The notes beneath the pieces are model-generated. The model made no database searches. It was not told the origin of the DNA and saw only the letters and a list, made by a program, of their open reading frames with translations. A program made the position numbers and the translations under genes. A stretch of 33,324 nucleotides of DNA from Acidobacterium sp. (GTDB lineage: Bacteria; Acidobacteriota; Terriglobia; Terriglobales; Acidobacteriaceae). Positions 1-12,957 of the stretch are shown here, piece by piece. The DNA lies in NCBI GenBank assembly GCA_027315385.1, contig DAHUYD010000041.1, forward strand, positions 1 to 33,324, read 5' to 3'. The stretch's first letter is position 1. Every line of letters begins with the position of its first letter.

Positions 1-1
1 G

Positions 2-1126
2 AACAATCCTGACATCGTGCTGGCGGGGACGGTGAATGCGGGAATGTTCCGGAGCACGAATGCGGGCGCCACATGGCAGCAGGTGACGCCAGGCTTTGGT
101 CCCACCACGGCGTTCCTGCAGATGGGCGTATCCATGTATGCGGGCACCTCGCAGGGTATTGCCTTGTCCCAGGACGACGGCAACAGCTGGAGTCTCGTCC
201 AGGCGACTCCGGCATGGGTGCAAAGCCTGACGGCCTCCGGCGGGACGATCTACGCCGGACGCGGCGACGGAGTGGTGATGGCGCAGAGCACGCCGGGCGG
301 AGCCTGGACGGTGAGCCAGCCGCTTGCGTTCCACGGCAACAGCGCGATGAGCGCGGACCCGGCCAATCCGCTCCACGGCATCGTGGTGGAGCAGGGTTAC
401 TACCAGACTCCGGATGTGTGGGAAACCGAGGATGGCAACAAGAGTTGGCAATCGTTCTACCCCATGCAGTGGGCGATCCAGTCGGTGGCCTTCGATCCCT
501 CCGATGCGACCGGGAATACGGTGTACGCGGGCGCCGACTATCAGTTCACCGGGTCGAGTGACGGCGGAGCCACATGGTCGGAGCTGACGTCGGCGGGAGA
601 CCTGAGAATCCTCAAGCCCATGTTCGGCGGGGTTGCGGGCAATAGGGTGGCCGGATCGGACCAGGGTCTGTTCATGAGCAAGGATGGCGGCCATAGCTGG
701 AACAGCATGAACGGCAACCTGACGACGTCTATTGCCTATTCGCTGTATATATCCGGAAACACTATGGTGTCGGCGATGCAGGACTACTCAATGGTGTCGA
801 GCTTCGATGGCGGGAAAACGTGGACGAACTCGCAAAGCGCAAATACCGCCCGCGGGGAAGGCGGGATGGTGCTGATTCCGGTGCTGTATGCGCAACCCTG
901 GCCCGACCCGCTGTTTGCCGAAGCGTATGACCCCGGCGGATCGGGGATGGCGGCAGCCGCCCGCTGGGACGGGATCTACCTCTCCAGCGACAATGGCGCG
1001 CACTGGACCAGCGCGCAGGGGAATGCGGTTCCCTTCGCATTTACCAGCGTGAAGTGGGTGAGTGGCACCCTGTATGCGACGACCTTCGGTGAGGGCATCG
1101 TGAAGATGGCCGTCACGGGTCCGTGA
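2..1126 (+). CDS. Asp-box (BNR/sortilin-like) beta-propeller protein, 5'-truncated
   Basis: The 3' part of a gene that begins before the window. The frame is open to the first base and already reads NPDIVLAG, a typical propeller strand, upstream of the first possible GTG at 17, so that GTG is not the true start. About six Asp-box motifs of the form S-x-D-x-G-x-x-W are visible (STNAGATW, SQDDGNSW, SSDGGATW, SKDGGHSW, SSDNGAHW and a variant SSFDGGKTW). Such repeats fold into blades of six- to ten-bladed propellers found in sialidases, sortilin/VPS10 and many secreted proteins often labelled 'glycosyl hydrolase'. No catalytic residues can be assigned, so an enzymatic role is not supported. The visible part ends in KMAVTGP with no C-terminal anchor. 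Export cannot be judged because the N-terminus is missing. A strong hairpin follows the stop. Confidence 0.85.
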   Translation, partial: NNPDIVLAGTVNAGMFRSTNAGATWQQVTPGFGPTTAFLQMGVSMYAGTSQGIALSQDDGNSWSLVQATPAWVQSLTASGGTIYAGRGDGVVMAQSTPGGAWTVSQPLAFHGNSAMSADPANPLHGIVVEQGYYQTPDVWETEDGNKSWQSFYPMQWAIQSVAFDPSDATGNTVYAGADYQFTGSSDGGATWSELTSAGDLRILKPMFGGVAGNRVAGSDQGLFMSKDGGHSWNSMNGNLTTSIAYSLYISGNTMVSAMQDYSMVSSFDGGKTWTNSQSANTARGEGGMVLIPVLYAQPWPDPLFAEAYDPGGSGMAAAARWDGIYLSSDNGAHWTSAQGNAVPFAFTSVKWVSGTLYATTFGEGIVKMAVTGP

Positions 1127-1141
1127 CGGCACGATTCACCG

Positions 1142-1165
1142 CCCCGGCGTGCAACCACGCCGGGG
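1142..1165 (+). terminator. Perfect 10-bp stem hairpin after the Asp-box gene
   Basis: CCCCGGCGTG and CACGCCGGGG form a perfect 10-bp stem around a CAAC tetraloop, starting 16 nt after the stop codon. There is no T-run after it, so it is a terminator-like or mRNA-stabilising hairpin and not a classical intrinsic terminator. Confidence 0.6.
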
Positions 1166-1233
1166 TCCCGGTTGAAGTGGTTGCGCCGATACAAAGCAAT
1201 TGCAGATTCTTCGCTCACCATCCCCGAACTGAG

Positions 1234-1276
1234 AGACGTTCAGGGCCCCTTTCGCTCAGAATGACGAGGCCGAGGG
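1234..1276. repeat. Partial copy of dispersed CGCTCAG-ATGAC intergenic element
   Basis: Contains CGCTCAGAATGACGAGG, closely matching CGCTCAGGATGACAGAGG at about 1621-1638. It looks like the right-hand end of the same palindromic intergenic repeat, without the stem-forming left half. The family assignment is by eye. Confidence 0.4.
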
Positions 1277-1429
1277 GTGGCGCTTTCTGAGACCGCAAAA
1301 TTGAGATTGTGGAGTGCGCACCAGCTATAGCTCAAGAGGGGGCGAGAGCAAGGAAGAAAAGAGGGTATCAAGGGGACTCTTGTGCTGATTTGGCGCGGGT
1401 TTTGAGGCGCTCCGAGAGGTCATTTCGCG

Positions 1430-1438
1430 TGGTAAAAT
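1430..1438 (+). promoter_or_regulatory. Possible extended -10 element for gyrB
   Basis: TGG followed by TAAAAT matches an extended -10 (TGn-TAnnnT). No convincing -35 lies at 16-18 bp. If used, it would give gyrB a leader of roughly 230 nt that includes the palindromic repeat. The remainder of the 1166-1678 spacer shows only the repeat elements and no gene that I can support. Confidence 0.3.
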
Positions 1439-1558
1439 GAAGGAGTAGCGGCGGCCCGTAAATCCTTCGATTTTCAAATGGTTTTGGGCAAGCAGGAGGG
1501 GTTTGTCCAAGGTATGTTTTGGGGCCCCCCGGGAGACCGGATTTCTGGATCATGCAGG

Positions 1559-4309
<2,751 letters not shown>

Positions 4310-4507
4310 GGCGCCGGCGCAGGATGGCCGTAACGCGCCTCCGAATCCTCACGCACGAATAACTGAAGGTTCCAGGGCAGGTTGAGCGGCGAGGCGATCT
4401 TGCCGGCACCTACGCTGTGCGTATCCCGTAGAGTCGATCCGATCCATCTCCTCAAAAATGGGGAAGCCCACGGAAAGCGGTCTCGCCGGCGATTCTTATC
4501 CGCAGCA

Positions 4508-5383
4508 TCATGCCTGATCCGAAGTGTCGTGAATCAGCTGCTCGATCCACGACGCCGCCGCTTGTTTCGGCTCACCCATCGCCGCATTTGACACGTCCTC
4601 CCACGCTTCCCATTCGGCCAGACGCTCTGCATACGCGGCGCGTGCTCTCGGCAGAATCGAGTTGCCCAGTCCGAGCCGCAATGGTGGATCGTCCGCGTCC
4701 ACAAGCTTCAGGACAGCTTCTGCAGTCGCCTCTGGCTCGCCCCGTTCCAGATTGGCAAGGCGAGTCAAAAACTGCTTCCGGAACTCCGCATAAGGTTCCA
4801 AAGCATCCGCTATGTCCGCGGACTTGCCGAATTCGGTTGCATAAGCTCCAGGCTCAACCAGCGTCACCCTGATGCCGAAGGGTCTCACCTCCTGCGCCAG
4901 GCTTTCGTGCAGAGCTTCCACTGCCCATTTCGTGGCACAGTAGAAGCCGATCAGCGGCAGCGCCGTGATCCCAAGACCGCTCGAAACGCCGAGGATGTGT
5001 CCGTTTCCTTGCTTCCGCAGCAGAGGCAGGGCTGCCCGCAGGACTCGAACCATGCCGAGGTAGTTCGCGTCGAACAAGTCGCGGATCTGCTCGTCGCTTG
5101 CTTCCTCTGTCGCCGCGAACAGGCTCGTGCCGGCATTGTTTACCAGAACGTCCATCCTGCCAAAATGCTTGTAGGCCTGCTGAACGACCTGCTGCACCTG
5201 CACTGCATTGGTCACGTCGAGGGCCATTGGCAGGACCGCGTCGCCGAAGCGCTCTTTAAGATCCGCGATGTCTTCCAGCTTTCGCGCGGTAGCTGTGACC
5301 TTATCTCCGCGCTTGAGAGCGGCCTCGGCCCAGATGCGGCCGAAGCCGCGAGAAGCGCCTGTGATGAACCATGTCTTCTTCAT
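4508..5383 (-). CDS. Classical SDR family NAD(P)-dependent oxidoreductase
   Basis: A cytosolic short-chain dehydrogenase of about 290 residues. The Rossmann motif TGASRGFG is at the N-terminus, followed by the structural NNAG (about 84-87), the catalytic Ser in VSSGLG (about 136) and the YCATK pair (Tyr about 150, Lys about 154). It resembles the 'oxidoreductase, SDR family' proteins that act on small alcohols or ketones; the substrate cannot be deduced. Two in-frame ATGs begin the frame. AGAGGA directly abuts the first (5389) but lies 6 nt before the second (5383), so the second is preferred. It follows the atypical SDR gene by about 60 nt in the same direction, probably as one transcript controlled from the operator pair at 6394-6437. 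Confidence 0.92.
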   Translation of the reverse strand: MKKTWFITGASRGFGRIWAEAALKRGDKVTATARKLEDIADLKERFGDAVLPMALDVTNAVQVQQVVQQAYKHFGRMDVLVNNAGTSLFAATEEASDEQIRDLFDANYLGMVRVLRAALPLLRKQGNGHILGVSSGLGITALPLIGFYCATKWAVEALHESLAQEVRPFGIRVTLVEPGAYATEFGKSADIADALEPYAEFRKQFLTRLANLERGEPEATAEAVLKLVDADDPPLRLGLGNSILPRARAAYAERLAEWEAWEDVSNAAMGEPKQAAASWIEQLIHDTSDQA

Positions 5384-5446
5384 TTTCATTCCTCTCAGAT
5401 TGGATGAGTTGGGTTTGCTTGCGCGCAGCGTCTTCGTGTCCCCGTT

Positions 5447-6334
5447 TCAGTCCTGCGCGTAACGCATATTTCCGAGATCCGTGAGGAGGTCAGGGCCGGT
5501 GGGATTCCATCCGAGCTTTGTGCGGGTTTGCGTGCTCGAAGTCTGAGCGTCCCGCCGCGCGAAGAATCCGAGGAAGCCAAAATGCTCCTGGGCCTGCTCC
5601 GGCGAGACAGAAATGGCCGGCACGTTCAGGCCACGGCCGATGGCGGTGGCGATGTCTCTCAACGGCACTCCTTCTTCTGCGACCGCGTGATACCGGGCTC
5701 CCGCTGTGCCTTTTTCCAGGGCCAACCGGTAAAGCCGGGCGACATCCGTTACGTGCGCGGCGGGCCAGCGATTGCGTCCGTCGCCAACATACGCTGAGAC
5801 GCCCTTCGCACGCGCTATCGCGACCAGTGGCGTGATGAGACCCTGTTTGACCGTGTCGTGGACCTGCGGCAGACGCATGACAGAGGCATGCACTCCGCGC
5901 TCCATGAGCGCAACGGCTGTCGCCTCCGACGCGCGGGGATATGTGGCGGAAGGCGTCAAAGGGGGATCGTCCTCGGTGGCGGCGCGGCCCTCAGCCACTC
6001 CAACGCCAGAGGTGACGATGAATGGACGGTCAGACCCCTGCAGCACTGCGCCGATGGTTTCGATGGCGCGTTTGTCGAGTTCGCAGTTTTCCGCAAATCT
6101 TGTCCAGTCGTGCCGGAAAGCGACGTGAAGGACGGCATCGGAAGCGGAAGCTCCGCTGCGCAGGCTCCCCACGTCTTCCAGATCCCCTCGCTGCACCTGG
6201 GCGCCGGCGGCGATAAGGGCTTTGGCTCCCTCATCGTTGCGCGCCAGCCCAAGCACCTGGTGGCCCGCGCCGATGAGTTCCGGGACGATCCTTGAACCGA
6301 TGAAACCTGTTGCACCTGTTAAAAAGACTCGCAT
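5447..6334 (-). CDS. Atypical SDR / NAD-dependent epimerase-fold protein
   Basis: A 295-residue Rossmann protein starting MRVFLTGATGFIG, the TGxxGxxG nucleotide-binding motif of extended SDRs, at residues 6-13. The family's active-site YxxxK is not seen. The matching region reads YPRASEA, with Ser in place of Lys, as in 'atypical' SDRs. An NAD(P)-binding oxidoreductase or sensor role is therefore more likely than a sugar epimerase; the substrate is unknown. AAGGAG lies about 13 nt before the ATG, somewhat far. It is the first gene of a leftward pair with the classical SDR gene and is divergent from the TetR gene, an arrangement typical of a TetR-controlled detoxification or stress cassette. 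Confidence 0.88.
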   Translation of the reverse strand: MRVFLTGATGFIGSRIVPELIGAGHQVLGLARNDEGAKALIAAGAQVQRGDLEDVGSLRSGASASDAVLHVAFRHDWTRFAENCELDKRAIETIGAVLQGSDRPFIVTSGVGVAEGRAATEDDPPLTPSATYPRASEATAVALMERGVHASVMRLPQVHDTVKQGLITPLVAIARAKGVSAYVGDGRNRWPAAHVTDVARLYRLALEKGTAGARYHAVAEEGVPLRDIATAIGRGLNVPAISVSPEQAQEHFGFLGFFARRDAQTSSTQTRTKLGWNPTGPDLLTDLGNMRYAQD

Positions 6335-6393
6335 GGGAATTTTCTGAGCTCCTTCACAGCAGAATTGACGGACGGCTATGGTCCCAAGTAAAA

Positions 6394-6408
6394 CGGAGAC
6401 AGTCTCCG
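6394..6408. promoter_or_regulatory. Putative TetR operator, copy 1
   Basis: CGGAGAC-A-GTCTCCG is a perfect 15-bp palindrome in the intergenic space between the divergent SDR and tetR genes. An almost identical copy lies 29 bp away, about three helical turns, so both dyads would face a similar side of the helix. Placement between divergent genes next to a TetR gene is the classical autoregulated-operator layout. Confidence 0.75.
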
Positions 6409-6422
6409 AGTGAATAGATAAT

Positions 6423-6437
6423 CGGAGATGGTCTCCG
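6423..6437. promoter_or_regulatory. Putative TetR operator, copy 2
   Basis: CGGAGAT-G-GTCTCCG is the same 15-bp palindrome with one mismatch between half-sites. It ends 19 bp before the preferred tetR ATG (6457), so bound repressor would block tetR transcription or its early elongation. Confidence 0.72.
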
Positions 6438-6456
6438 GTTGCAGGAAATTTGGGAA

Positions 6457-7041
6457 ATGAAAAAGAAACGTTCCCAACCGGCCACGCGAAAGCCGCGCAC
6501 GGATGCTCTGCGCAACCGCGAGCGAATTCTCAAAGTGGCGAAGGGGGCTTTTACACGCCACGGCGCAGCTGCGAGTCTGGACGACGTCGCCAGGCAGGCG
6601 GGTGTCGGAGCCGGTACCCTGTATCGCCATTTCCCTACGCGGGATGCGCTGATCGAAGCGGTCTACCGCAGCGAGGTGGAGAAACTGGCCGAAGCAGCGC
6701 GTGGGTTCGCCGCCGCGATGGCTCCGGTTGAGGCCCTGCGCGCCTGGTTGTTGCTGTTCGTCGATTACATCGCAGCAAAGCACATCATTGCCCCCGCGCT
6801 CAACAGTGTCGCCGGCGGCCCTTCCAGGCTCTATGAGGGGTCTCGCGGTTTGATCCAGGGAGCAATCGATGAACTGGTGAAAAGCGCGAAAAAGTGCCGC
6901 GAAGTGCGCAAAGACGTTGATGCCTCCGATCTGCTTCGGGCGGTAATTGGCGTCTCCTATGTTGGCTCCGGCGGTGACTGGCAGCAAAGCGCCAGGAGAC
7001 TGGTAGACATCCTCGTTGCCGGCTCTCGCCCAGCCAATTAG
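6457..7041 (+). CDS. TetR/AcrR family transcriptional regulator
   Basis: A one-component repressor-type regulator of about 194 residues. The N-terminal helix-turn-helix is clear: RERILKVAKGAF, then SLDDVARQAGVGAGTLYRHF, matching the TetR_N consensus. The C-terminal part is an all-helical ligand/dimerisation domain with no recognisable ligand signature. The frame is open to a TTG at 6439, but the ATG at 6457 has AGGAA 8-9 nt upstream and starts MKKKRSQ, so it is preferred. It is divergent from the two SDR genes across a 120-bp region holding two matching palindromes, and probably represses both itself and them. Confidence 0.93.
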   Translation: MKKKRSQPATRKPRTDALRNRERILKVAKGAFTRHGAAASLDDVARQAGVGAGTLYRHFPTRDALIEAVYRSEVEKLAEAARGFAAAMAPVEALRAWLLLFVDYIAAKHIIAPALNSVAGGPSRLYEGSRGLIQGAIDELVKSAKKCREVRKDVDASDLLRAVIGVSYVGSGGDWQQSARRLVDILVAGSRPAN

Positions 7042-7080
7042 CACCACGCTGAAAGCTCCGGGCCTGCATCATCCGCTTCC

Positions 7081-8178
7081 TCAGGACTGAGCGACTGCCT
7101 TGCGAGCGTTTCTGCTGTTACCGCGGCGGAAGGGGCGAGCGGCGGGCAATCCGGTGGATTGCCGCACGATTAGTTTGGTTTGCACTTTATAGCGCGGCAC
7201 GTAGCTGGACGGTTGCGGTTCGAGATGATCGCGGAGGGCCAGCACCGCGCAGCGCGCCAGTTCGTGGCGGGACATCTGGACTGAGGTGAGCGGAGGCAGG
7301 GTGAACTGGGCGATGGTGACATCGTCGAACCCTATTACGGAAAAATCCTCGGGCACCCGTGCTTCCGCTTTGTAGAGCGCATGGAGGACGCCAATGGCGG
7401 TCATGTCGTTGGAGGTCATGATCGCGGTAGGAGGATCGCCGCTGTCGAGCAGTTTCTGCATCACTGAAATTCCACCTTCGAGAGTGTGGTTGCCTTCCTG
7501 CAGCCAGTCGGGGCGGAGCTTCAGTCCAATTTCGCCGATGGCGCGCAGAAAAGCGCTCTGCCGCTCTCGCGCGGAATGGAGGTGGAGAGGCCCGCTGATA
7601 AAGCCGATGCGGCGGTGACCCAGCACGGCGAGGTGCTGAACAGCCTCGCGAATGCCGTGGCGATAGTCGACCTCAATGGTGCTGAACAGCGGACCGTTGG
7701 GCGCGACGTCAACGAAGACAAGAGGAATTTGACGCTGCGCCAGCCGGTCGAGGAGGGGCCCCTCGATGCCAAAGGTCATGACCGCGACCCCGTCCACTTT
7801 GCGTTCCAGCATTCGCTGGATGCACTGCTCCATGCGCTGCGGATCGTAATTCGTGGAACTGATGAGGATCTCATAGCCATTCTGGACGGCCACATCCTCG
7901 AATCCCTGGATGAGTTCCGGAAAGAAGGGATTGGTGATTTCGGAAATGATGAGGCCGAGGAGGCGGCTGCGTCCTGAGACCAGGGCTCGCGCCTGAGTAT
8001 TGGGCGAGTAGCCCAGGGTATCGATGGCTTTCCAGACACGCTGGGCCAGACGCGGATCGACGGTGGCGACGTTGTTGATGGTCCGGGAGACGGTGGCAAT
8101 GGAAACGCGGGCGAGGCGGGCAACCGCGTGGATGTCCGGACGCGCCGAGGCGCTCGTATTTCGCTTCGCTCTGCCCAT
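7081..8178 (-). CDS. LacI/GalR family transcriptional regulator
   Basis: 365 residues: an N-terminal LacI helix-turn-helix (IHAVARLARVSIATVSRTIN), a hinge region (YSPNTQARAL) and a periplasmic-binding-protein-like sugar domain beginning LLGLIISEITNPFF and containing GHRRIGFISGP, TSNDMTAIGVL and VIGFDDV. Such proteins usually sense sugars or purines and repress nearby catabolic genes. No sugar-utilisation gene adjoins it: tetR lies convergent with it on one side and the kdp operon follows upstream beyond a 240-bp gap, so its target is not evident. The C-terminus has a basic tail (RPFRRGNSRNARK). The start is the ATG of MGRAKRN, with only a weak GGGA ahead. Confidence 0.95.
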   Translation of the reverse strand: MGRAKRNTSASARPDIHAVARLARVSIATVSRTINNVATVDPRLAQRVWKAIDTLGYSPNTQARALVSGRSRLLGLIISEITNPFFPELIQGFEDVAVQNGYEILISSTNYDPQRMEQCIQRMLERKVDGVAVMTFGIEGPLLDRLAQRQIPLVFVDVAPNGPLFSTIEVDYRHGIREAVQHLAVLGHRRIGFISGPLHLHSARERQSAFLRAIGEIGLKLRPDWLQEGNHTLEGGISVMQKLLDSGDPPTAIMTSNDMTAIGVLHALYKAEARVPEDFSVIGFDDVTIAQFTLPPLTSVQMSRHELARCAVLALRDHLEPQPSSYVPRYKVQTKLIVRQSTGLPAARPFRRGNSRNARKAVAQS

Positions 8179-8289
8179 GGCGATTTCCCAGGCCCTGAGA
8201 TGGGTACCTCAACCGATGGCTCAGCGTAAATGTTTTATCAAGCGGCAGGCAAGCAGGGGATATATCGATCGGCCGCGCGTCATTGCAGG

Positions 8290-8307
8290 CGAGATAACGT
8301 TTGCGCA
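8290..8307. promoter_or_regulatory. Weak candidate LacI-type operator
   Basis: GATAACGTTTGC has the central AACGTT often found in LacI-family operators and lies 112 bp upstream of the lacI-type start. The flanking symmetry is poor, so this is only a candidate autoregulatory site. Confidence 0.2.
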
Positions 8308-8352
8308 GAGGAGGGAAGGCCCATGATCGGCTTCCCGCGGATGCGTGAAGCC

Positions 8353-8390
8353 GGAGCCGGGTATAGGGCCTGAGGGGCGAATCCGGCTCC
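8353..8390 (-). terminator. Possible terminator hairpin downstream of kdpC
   Basis: GGAGCCGG (8353-8360) and CCGGCTCC (8383-8390) form a perfect 8-bp stem with a 22-nt loop, 31 bp beyond the kdpC stop. There is no T-run, so factor-independent termination is uncertain. Confidence 0.4.
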
Positions 8391-8420
8391 GAGCGCGGCG
8401 CGGAAGACAGCAGGTTTACG

Positions 8421-9083
8421 CTAATGCGCTCCGGGCGCGGAAGGGGTGAGCGCGTCGAGCGCCAGATTGAGTTCCAGGACGTTGACCCGGGGTTCGCCGA
8501 GAAAGCCGAGCTGCCGCCCCTGGATATGGGCCCTCACGAGGGTGCGCACCGTGGCCTCCGGCAGATGGCGGGCTGCGGCGACCATCGGCACCTGGTAATA
8601 GGCGCCTTCCGGAGAAATGTCCGGGTCCACGCCCGAAGCGGAAGCCGTCACCAGCCCAACAGGCACCGGACCCTTCGCGCCGGGGTCGATCTTGTGCCAG
8701 TCCGTGACGGAAGCATCGACGCGGCTGACCAGCGCCTGGCTGGTGGGGCCCAGGTTGGAGCCGCCCGAGTTGGCGGCATCGTATCCGTTGCCGGCAGCGG
8801 AGGGGCGCGAGTTGAAATAGCGCGGGCCGGTGAAGCTCTGGCCGATGATGGCGGAGCCGATCACCTGCCCATGGCGCACGATCAGTTGGCCGTCGGCCTT
8901 ATACGGCATGGCGAGATGCGCGATGCCGGTAATCGCCAGCGGATAGACGATGCCCAGCAGCACGGTCGTGATGAGCGTATAGCGAACGGCGACGAGCAGC
9001 ACGCTGCTCATCGGGCCATCGCCCGGAACGCGGGTCCCGCTGCGAACTTCTTCGTCTCGATGGTGGGTCATCATGGTCGTCAC
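8421..9083 (-). CDS. kdpC: Potassium-transporting ATPase subunit C
   Basis: The membrane-anchored chaperone-like subunit of the KdpFABC K+ pump. The single transmembrane helix (LITTVLLGIVYPLAITGIA) is followed by the KdpC signatures GQSFTGPRYFNSRPSA, SGGSNLGP, ASGVDPDISPEGA and the C-terminal RVNVLELNLALDAL. The length is 220 residues against about 190 usually; the excess is a 24-residue hydrophilic N-terminal extension. The extension looks genuine: the GTG at 9083 has AAGGAG 7 nt upstream, whereas the following ATGs are too far from any Shine-Dalgarno. It follows kdpB by 18 nt and is last in the operon. Confidence 0.96.
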   Translation of the reverse strand: MTTMMTHHRDEEVRSGTRVPGDGPMSSVLLVAVRYTLITTVLLGIVYPLAITGIAHLAMPYKADGQLIVRHGQVIGSAIIGQSFTGPRYFNSRPSAAGNGYDAANSGGSNLGPTSQALVSRVDASVTDWHKIDPGAKGPVPVGLVTASASGVDPDISPEGAYYQVPMVAAARHLPEATVRTLVRAHIQGRQLGFLGEPRVNVLELNLALDALTPSAPGAH

Positions 9084-9101
9084 ACGGAATCTCCTTGCGC
9101 C

Positions 9102-11132
<2,031 letters not shown>

Positions 11133-11150
11133 GGGTAAATTCGCCTCGCG

Positions 11151-12863
11151 TTAGGAAAAGAGGACGCCATGCTGCAGCAGCAGGTGTTCCAGTATGGGAC
11201 CCAGGCTGAGCGCGGGGAAGAAGGTGAGCGCGCCGACGATCAGGATCACGCCGGTGAGCAGCACGGTAAACAGGGCCGTGTTCACCGGGAATGTTCCCGG
11301 CGAAGGTGGAATGCTCTTCTTGCGGGCCAGATTGCCGGCCAGCGCGAGCATGGGAATCATCATCAGGAAACGGCCGCCGAGCATGTTGAAGCCGAGCGAG
11401 GCGTTGTACCAATGCGTGTTCGCATTGAGTCCGGCAAAGGCCGAGCCGTTATTGGCCGCCGTGGAGGCAAAGGCGTACAGGATCTCGCTCAGGCCGTGCG
11501 GCCCGTGGTTTGCCAGGCTGCCGAGCCCCATCGGATAGAGCACCGAGATCGCCGTCAACACCAAAATCGCCAGGGGGAAGATGAGCAGGTAGAGCATCGT
11601 CATCTTCACGTCGTAGGACTCGATCTTCTTCCCCAGATACTCCGGGGTTCGCCCGACCATGAGGCCGGCGATGAAGACAGAGAGCACGACGTAGATAAGG
11701 ATGCCGTACAGGCCTGAACCAACGCCGCCGAAGACGATACAGCCCAGCATGATATTCATGAGCGGCACCATCCCTCCCAGCGGCATGAAGGAATCGTGCA
11801 TGGAGTTGACCGCTCCGCAGCTCGTGTCGGTGGTGACCGTCGCGAACAGCGCGGAGTTCATAACGCCGAAGCGGGTCTCCTTGCCCTCCATGTTGCCGCC
11901 GGATTGATGCCAGCTCGCGTGCTGGTTCACGCCGTGGAGTACCGGGCTGGGCTGCGCCTCGGCCCACCAGGCGACCGTGAATCCCGCCGCGAACAGGATG
12001 GACATACAGGCAAAGACCGCCCAGCCGTGCCCTGGCGAGCCGGTCATGCGGCCCAGAGTGACCGTCAGAGCCGCTCCGATCAGGACAATGAGGAACATCT
12101 CGGTGAAGTTGGTCAGCGGCGTCGGGTTTTCAAAGGGATGGGCGCTGTTGGCGTTGAAGAAGCCGCCGCCGTTCGTGCCCAGTTCCTTAATGATCTCCTG
12201 TGAGGCGACAGGCCCCTGCGCAATGGTTTGCGTCTGTCCCTGCACCGTGTGGGCGACAGTGTACGGATGCAGGTTCTGAATGCATCCCTGGCTGACGAGA
12301 AACAGAGCACCGGCGATGCAGATGGGCAGCAGCACGTAGAGGCATGCACGCGTCGAGTCCACCCAGAAATTGCCGATGGTCTTCGACTCTCGGCGCGCGA
12401 TCCCGCGGATCAGAGCGATCGCGCAGGCGATGCCCACGGCCGCGCTGAAAAAGTTGTGATACGCGAGGCCGGCCATTTGCGTGAAATAGCTCATGGTGGT
12501 CTCGGGCGTATAGGACTGCCAGTTCGTATTGGTCGTGAAAGAGGCAGCGGTATTCCAGGCGAGAAACTGTTCCACGCCGGGCAGGTGCTGAGGATTCCAT
12601 GGCAAAAAGTGCTGTCCCCGCTCGATGACGTACGTCAGCAGGAGCGACGCGAAGCTGAACAGCAGCATGGCGGCGGCGTATCCGCGCCACGACATCTCCT
12701 GGTCTTCGTGAATGCCGGAAATGCGATAGATCGGCTTCTCCAGCCAGGCGAAGAATCGATACTTCCCGCTGAAGACGCCGGCCATGTAGATGCCCAGGGG
12801 CCGCATGCAGAGGAGCAGCAACGCGAAGAAAAACAGGAACTGGAGCCAGCCGTTGGCGGTCAT
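11151..12863 (-). CDS. kdpA: Potassium-transporting ATPase, K+-binding subunit A
   Basis: The channel-like subunit that binds and translocates K+. 570 residues with about ten hydrophobic segments. All four degenerate selectivity-filter loops of the SKT superfamily are visible: TTNTNWQSY, GTNGGGFFNANSAHPF, GGVGSGLYG and AANNGSAFAGL. Its ATG overlaps the kdpF stop codon by one base (TGATG), indicating translational coupling. The next gene, kdpB, starts 18 nt after its stop. Confidence 0.98.
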   Translation of the reverse strand: MTANGWLQFLFFFALLLLCMRPLGIYMAGVFSGKYRFFAWLEKPIYRISGIHEDQEMSWRGYAAAMLLFSFASLLLTYVIERGQHFLPWNPQHLPGVEQFLAWNTAASFTTNTNWQSYTPETTMSYFTQMAGLAYHNFFSAAVGIACAIALIRGIARRESKTIGNFWVDSTRACLYVLLPICIAGALFLVSQGCIQNLHPYTVAHTVQGQTQTIAQGPVASQEIIKELGTNGGGFFNANSAHPFENPTPLTNFTEMFLIVLIGAALTVTLGRMTGSPGHGWAVFACMSILFAAGFTVAWWAEAQPSPVLHGVNQHASWHQSGGNMEGKETRFGVMNSALFATVTTDTSCGAVNSMHDSFMPLGGMVPLMNIMLGCIVFGGVGSGLYGILIYVVLSVFIAGLMVGRTPEYLGKKIESYDVKMTMLYLLIFPLAILVLTAISVLYPMGLGSLANHGPHGLSEILYAFASTAANNGSAFAGLNANTHWYNASLGFNMLGGRFLMMIPMLALAGNLARKKSIPPSPGTFPVNTALFTVLLTGVILIVGALTFFPALSLGPILEHLLLQHGVLFS

Positions 12864-12952
12864 CAGAATTTCTCCGGGTAGAGGAGGGCCACAATCAGGT
12901 ACGCGAGCAGGCCCGTGGTGATGGCGAGGACAGCGAGAGTGACGATGTGCAT
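12863..12952 (-). CDS. kdpF: KdpF, small lipid-like stabilising subunit of the Kdp pump
   Basis: A 29-codon ORF reading MHIVTLAVLAITTGLLAYLI then VALLYPEKF. It is one transmembrane helix ending in the Y-L-x-x-A-L-x-x-P/A-E-x-F pattern typical of KdpF. Position immediately before kdpA with a TGATG overlap supports the call. GAGG lies about 8 nt before its ATG, inside the end of the preceding small ORF. In E. coli the protein stabilises the KdpABC complex in the membrane. Confidence 0.93.
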   Translation of the reverse strand: MHIVTLAVLAITTGLLAYLIVALLYPEKF

Positions 12953-12957
12953 GGGGT

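Noticed and set aside
1166-1430. Riboswitch or tRNA in the spacer before gyrB
   Set aside because: No cloverleaf, conserved riboswitch core or anticodon arm could be seen by eye.
4310-4507. Possible small ORF or terminator between gyrB and the SDR gene
   Set aside because: No frame shows a domain or ribosome site and no convincing hairpin with T-run was found; left as empty convergent spacer.
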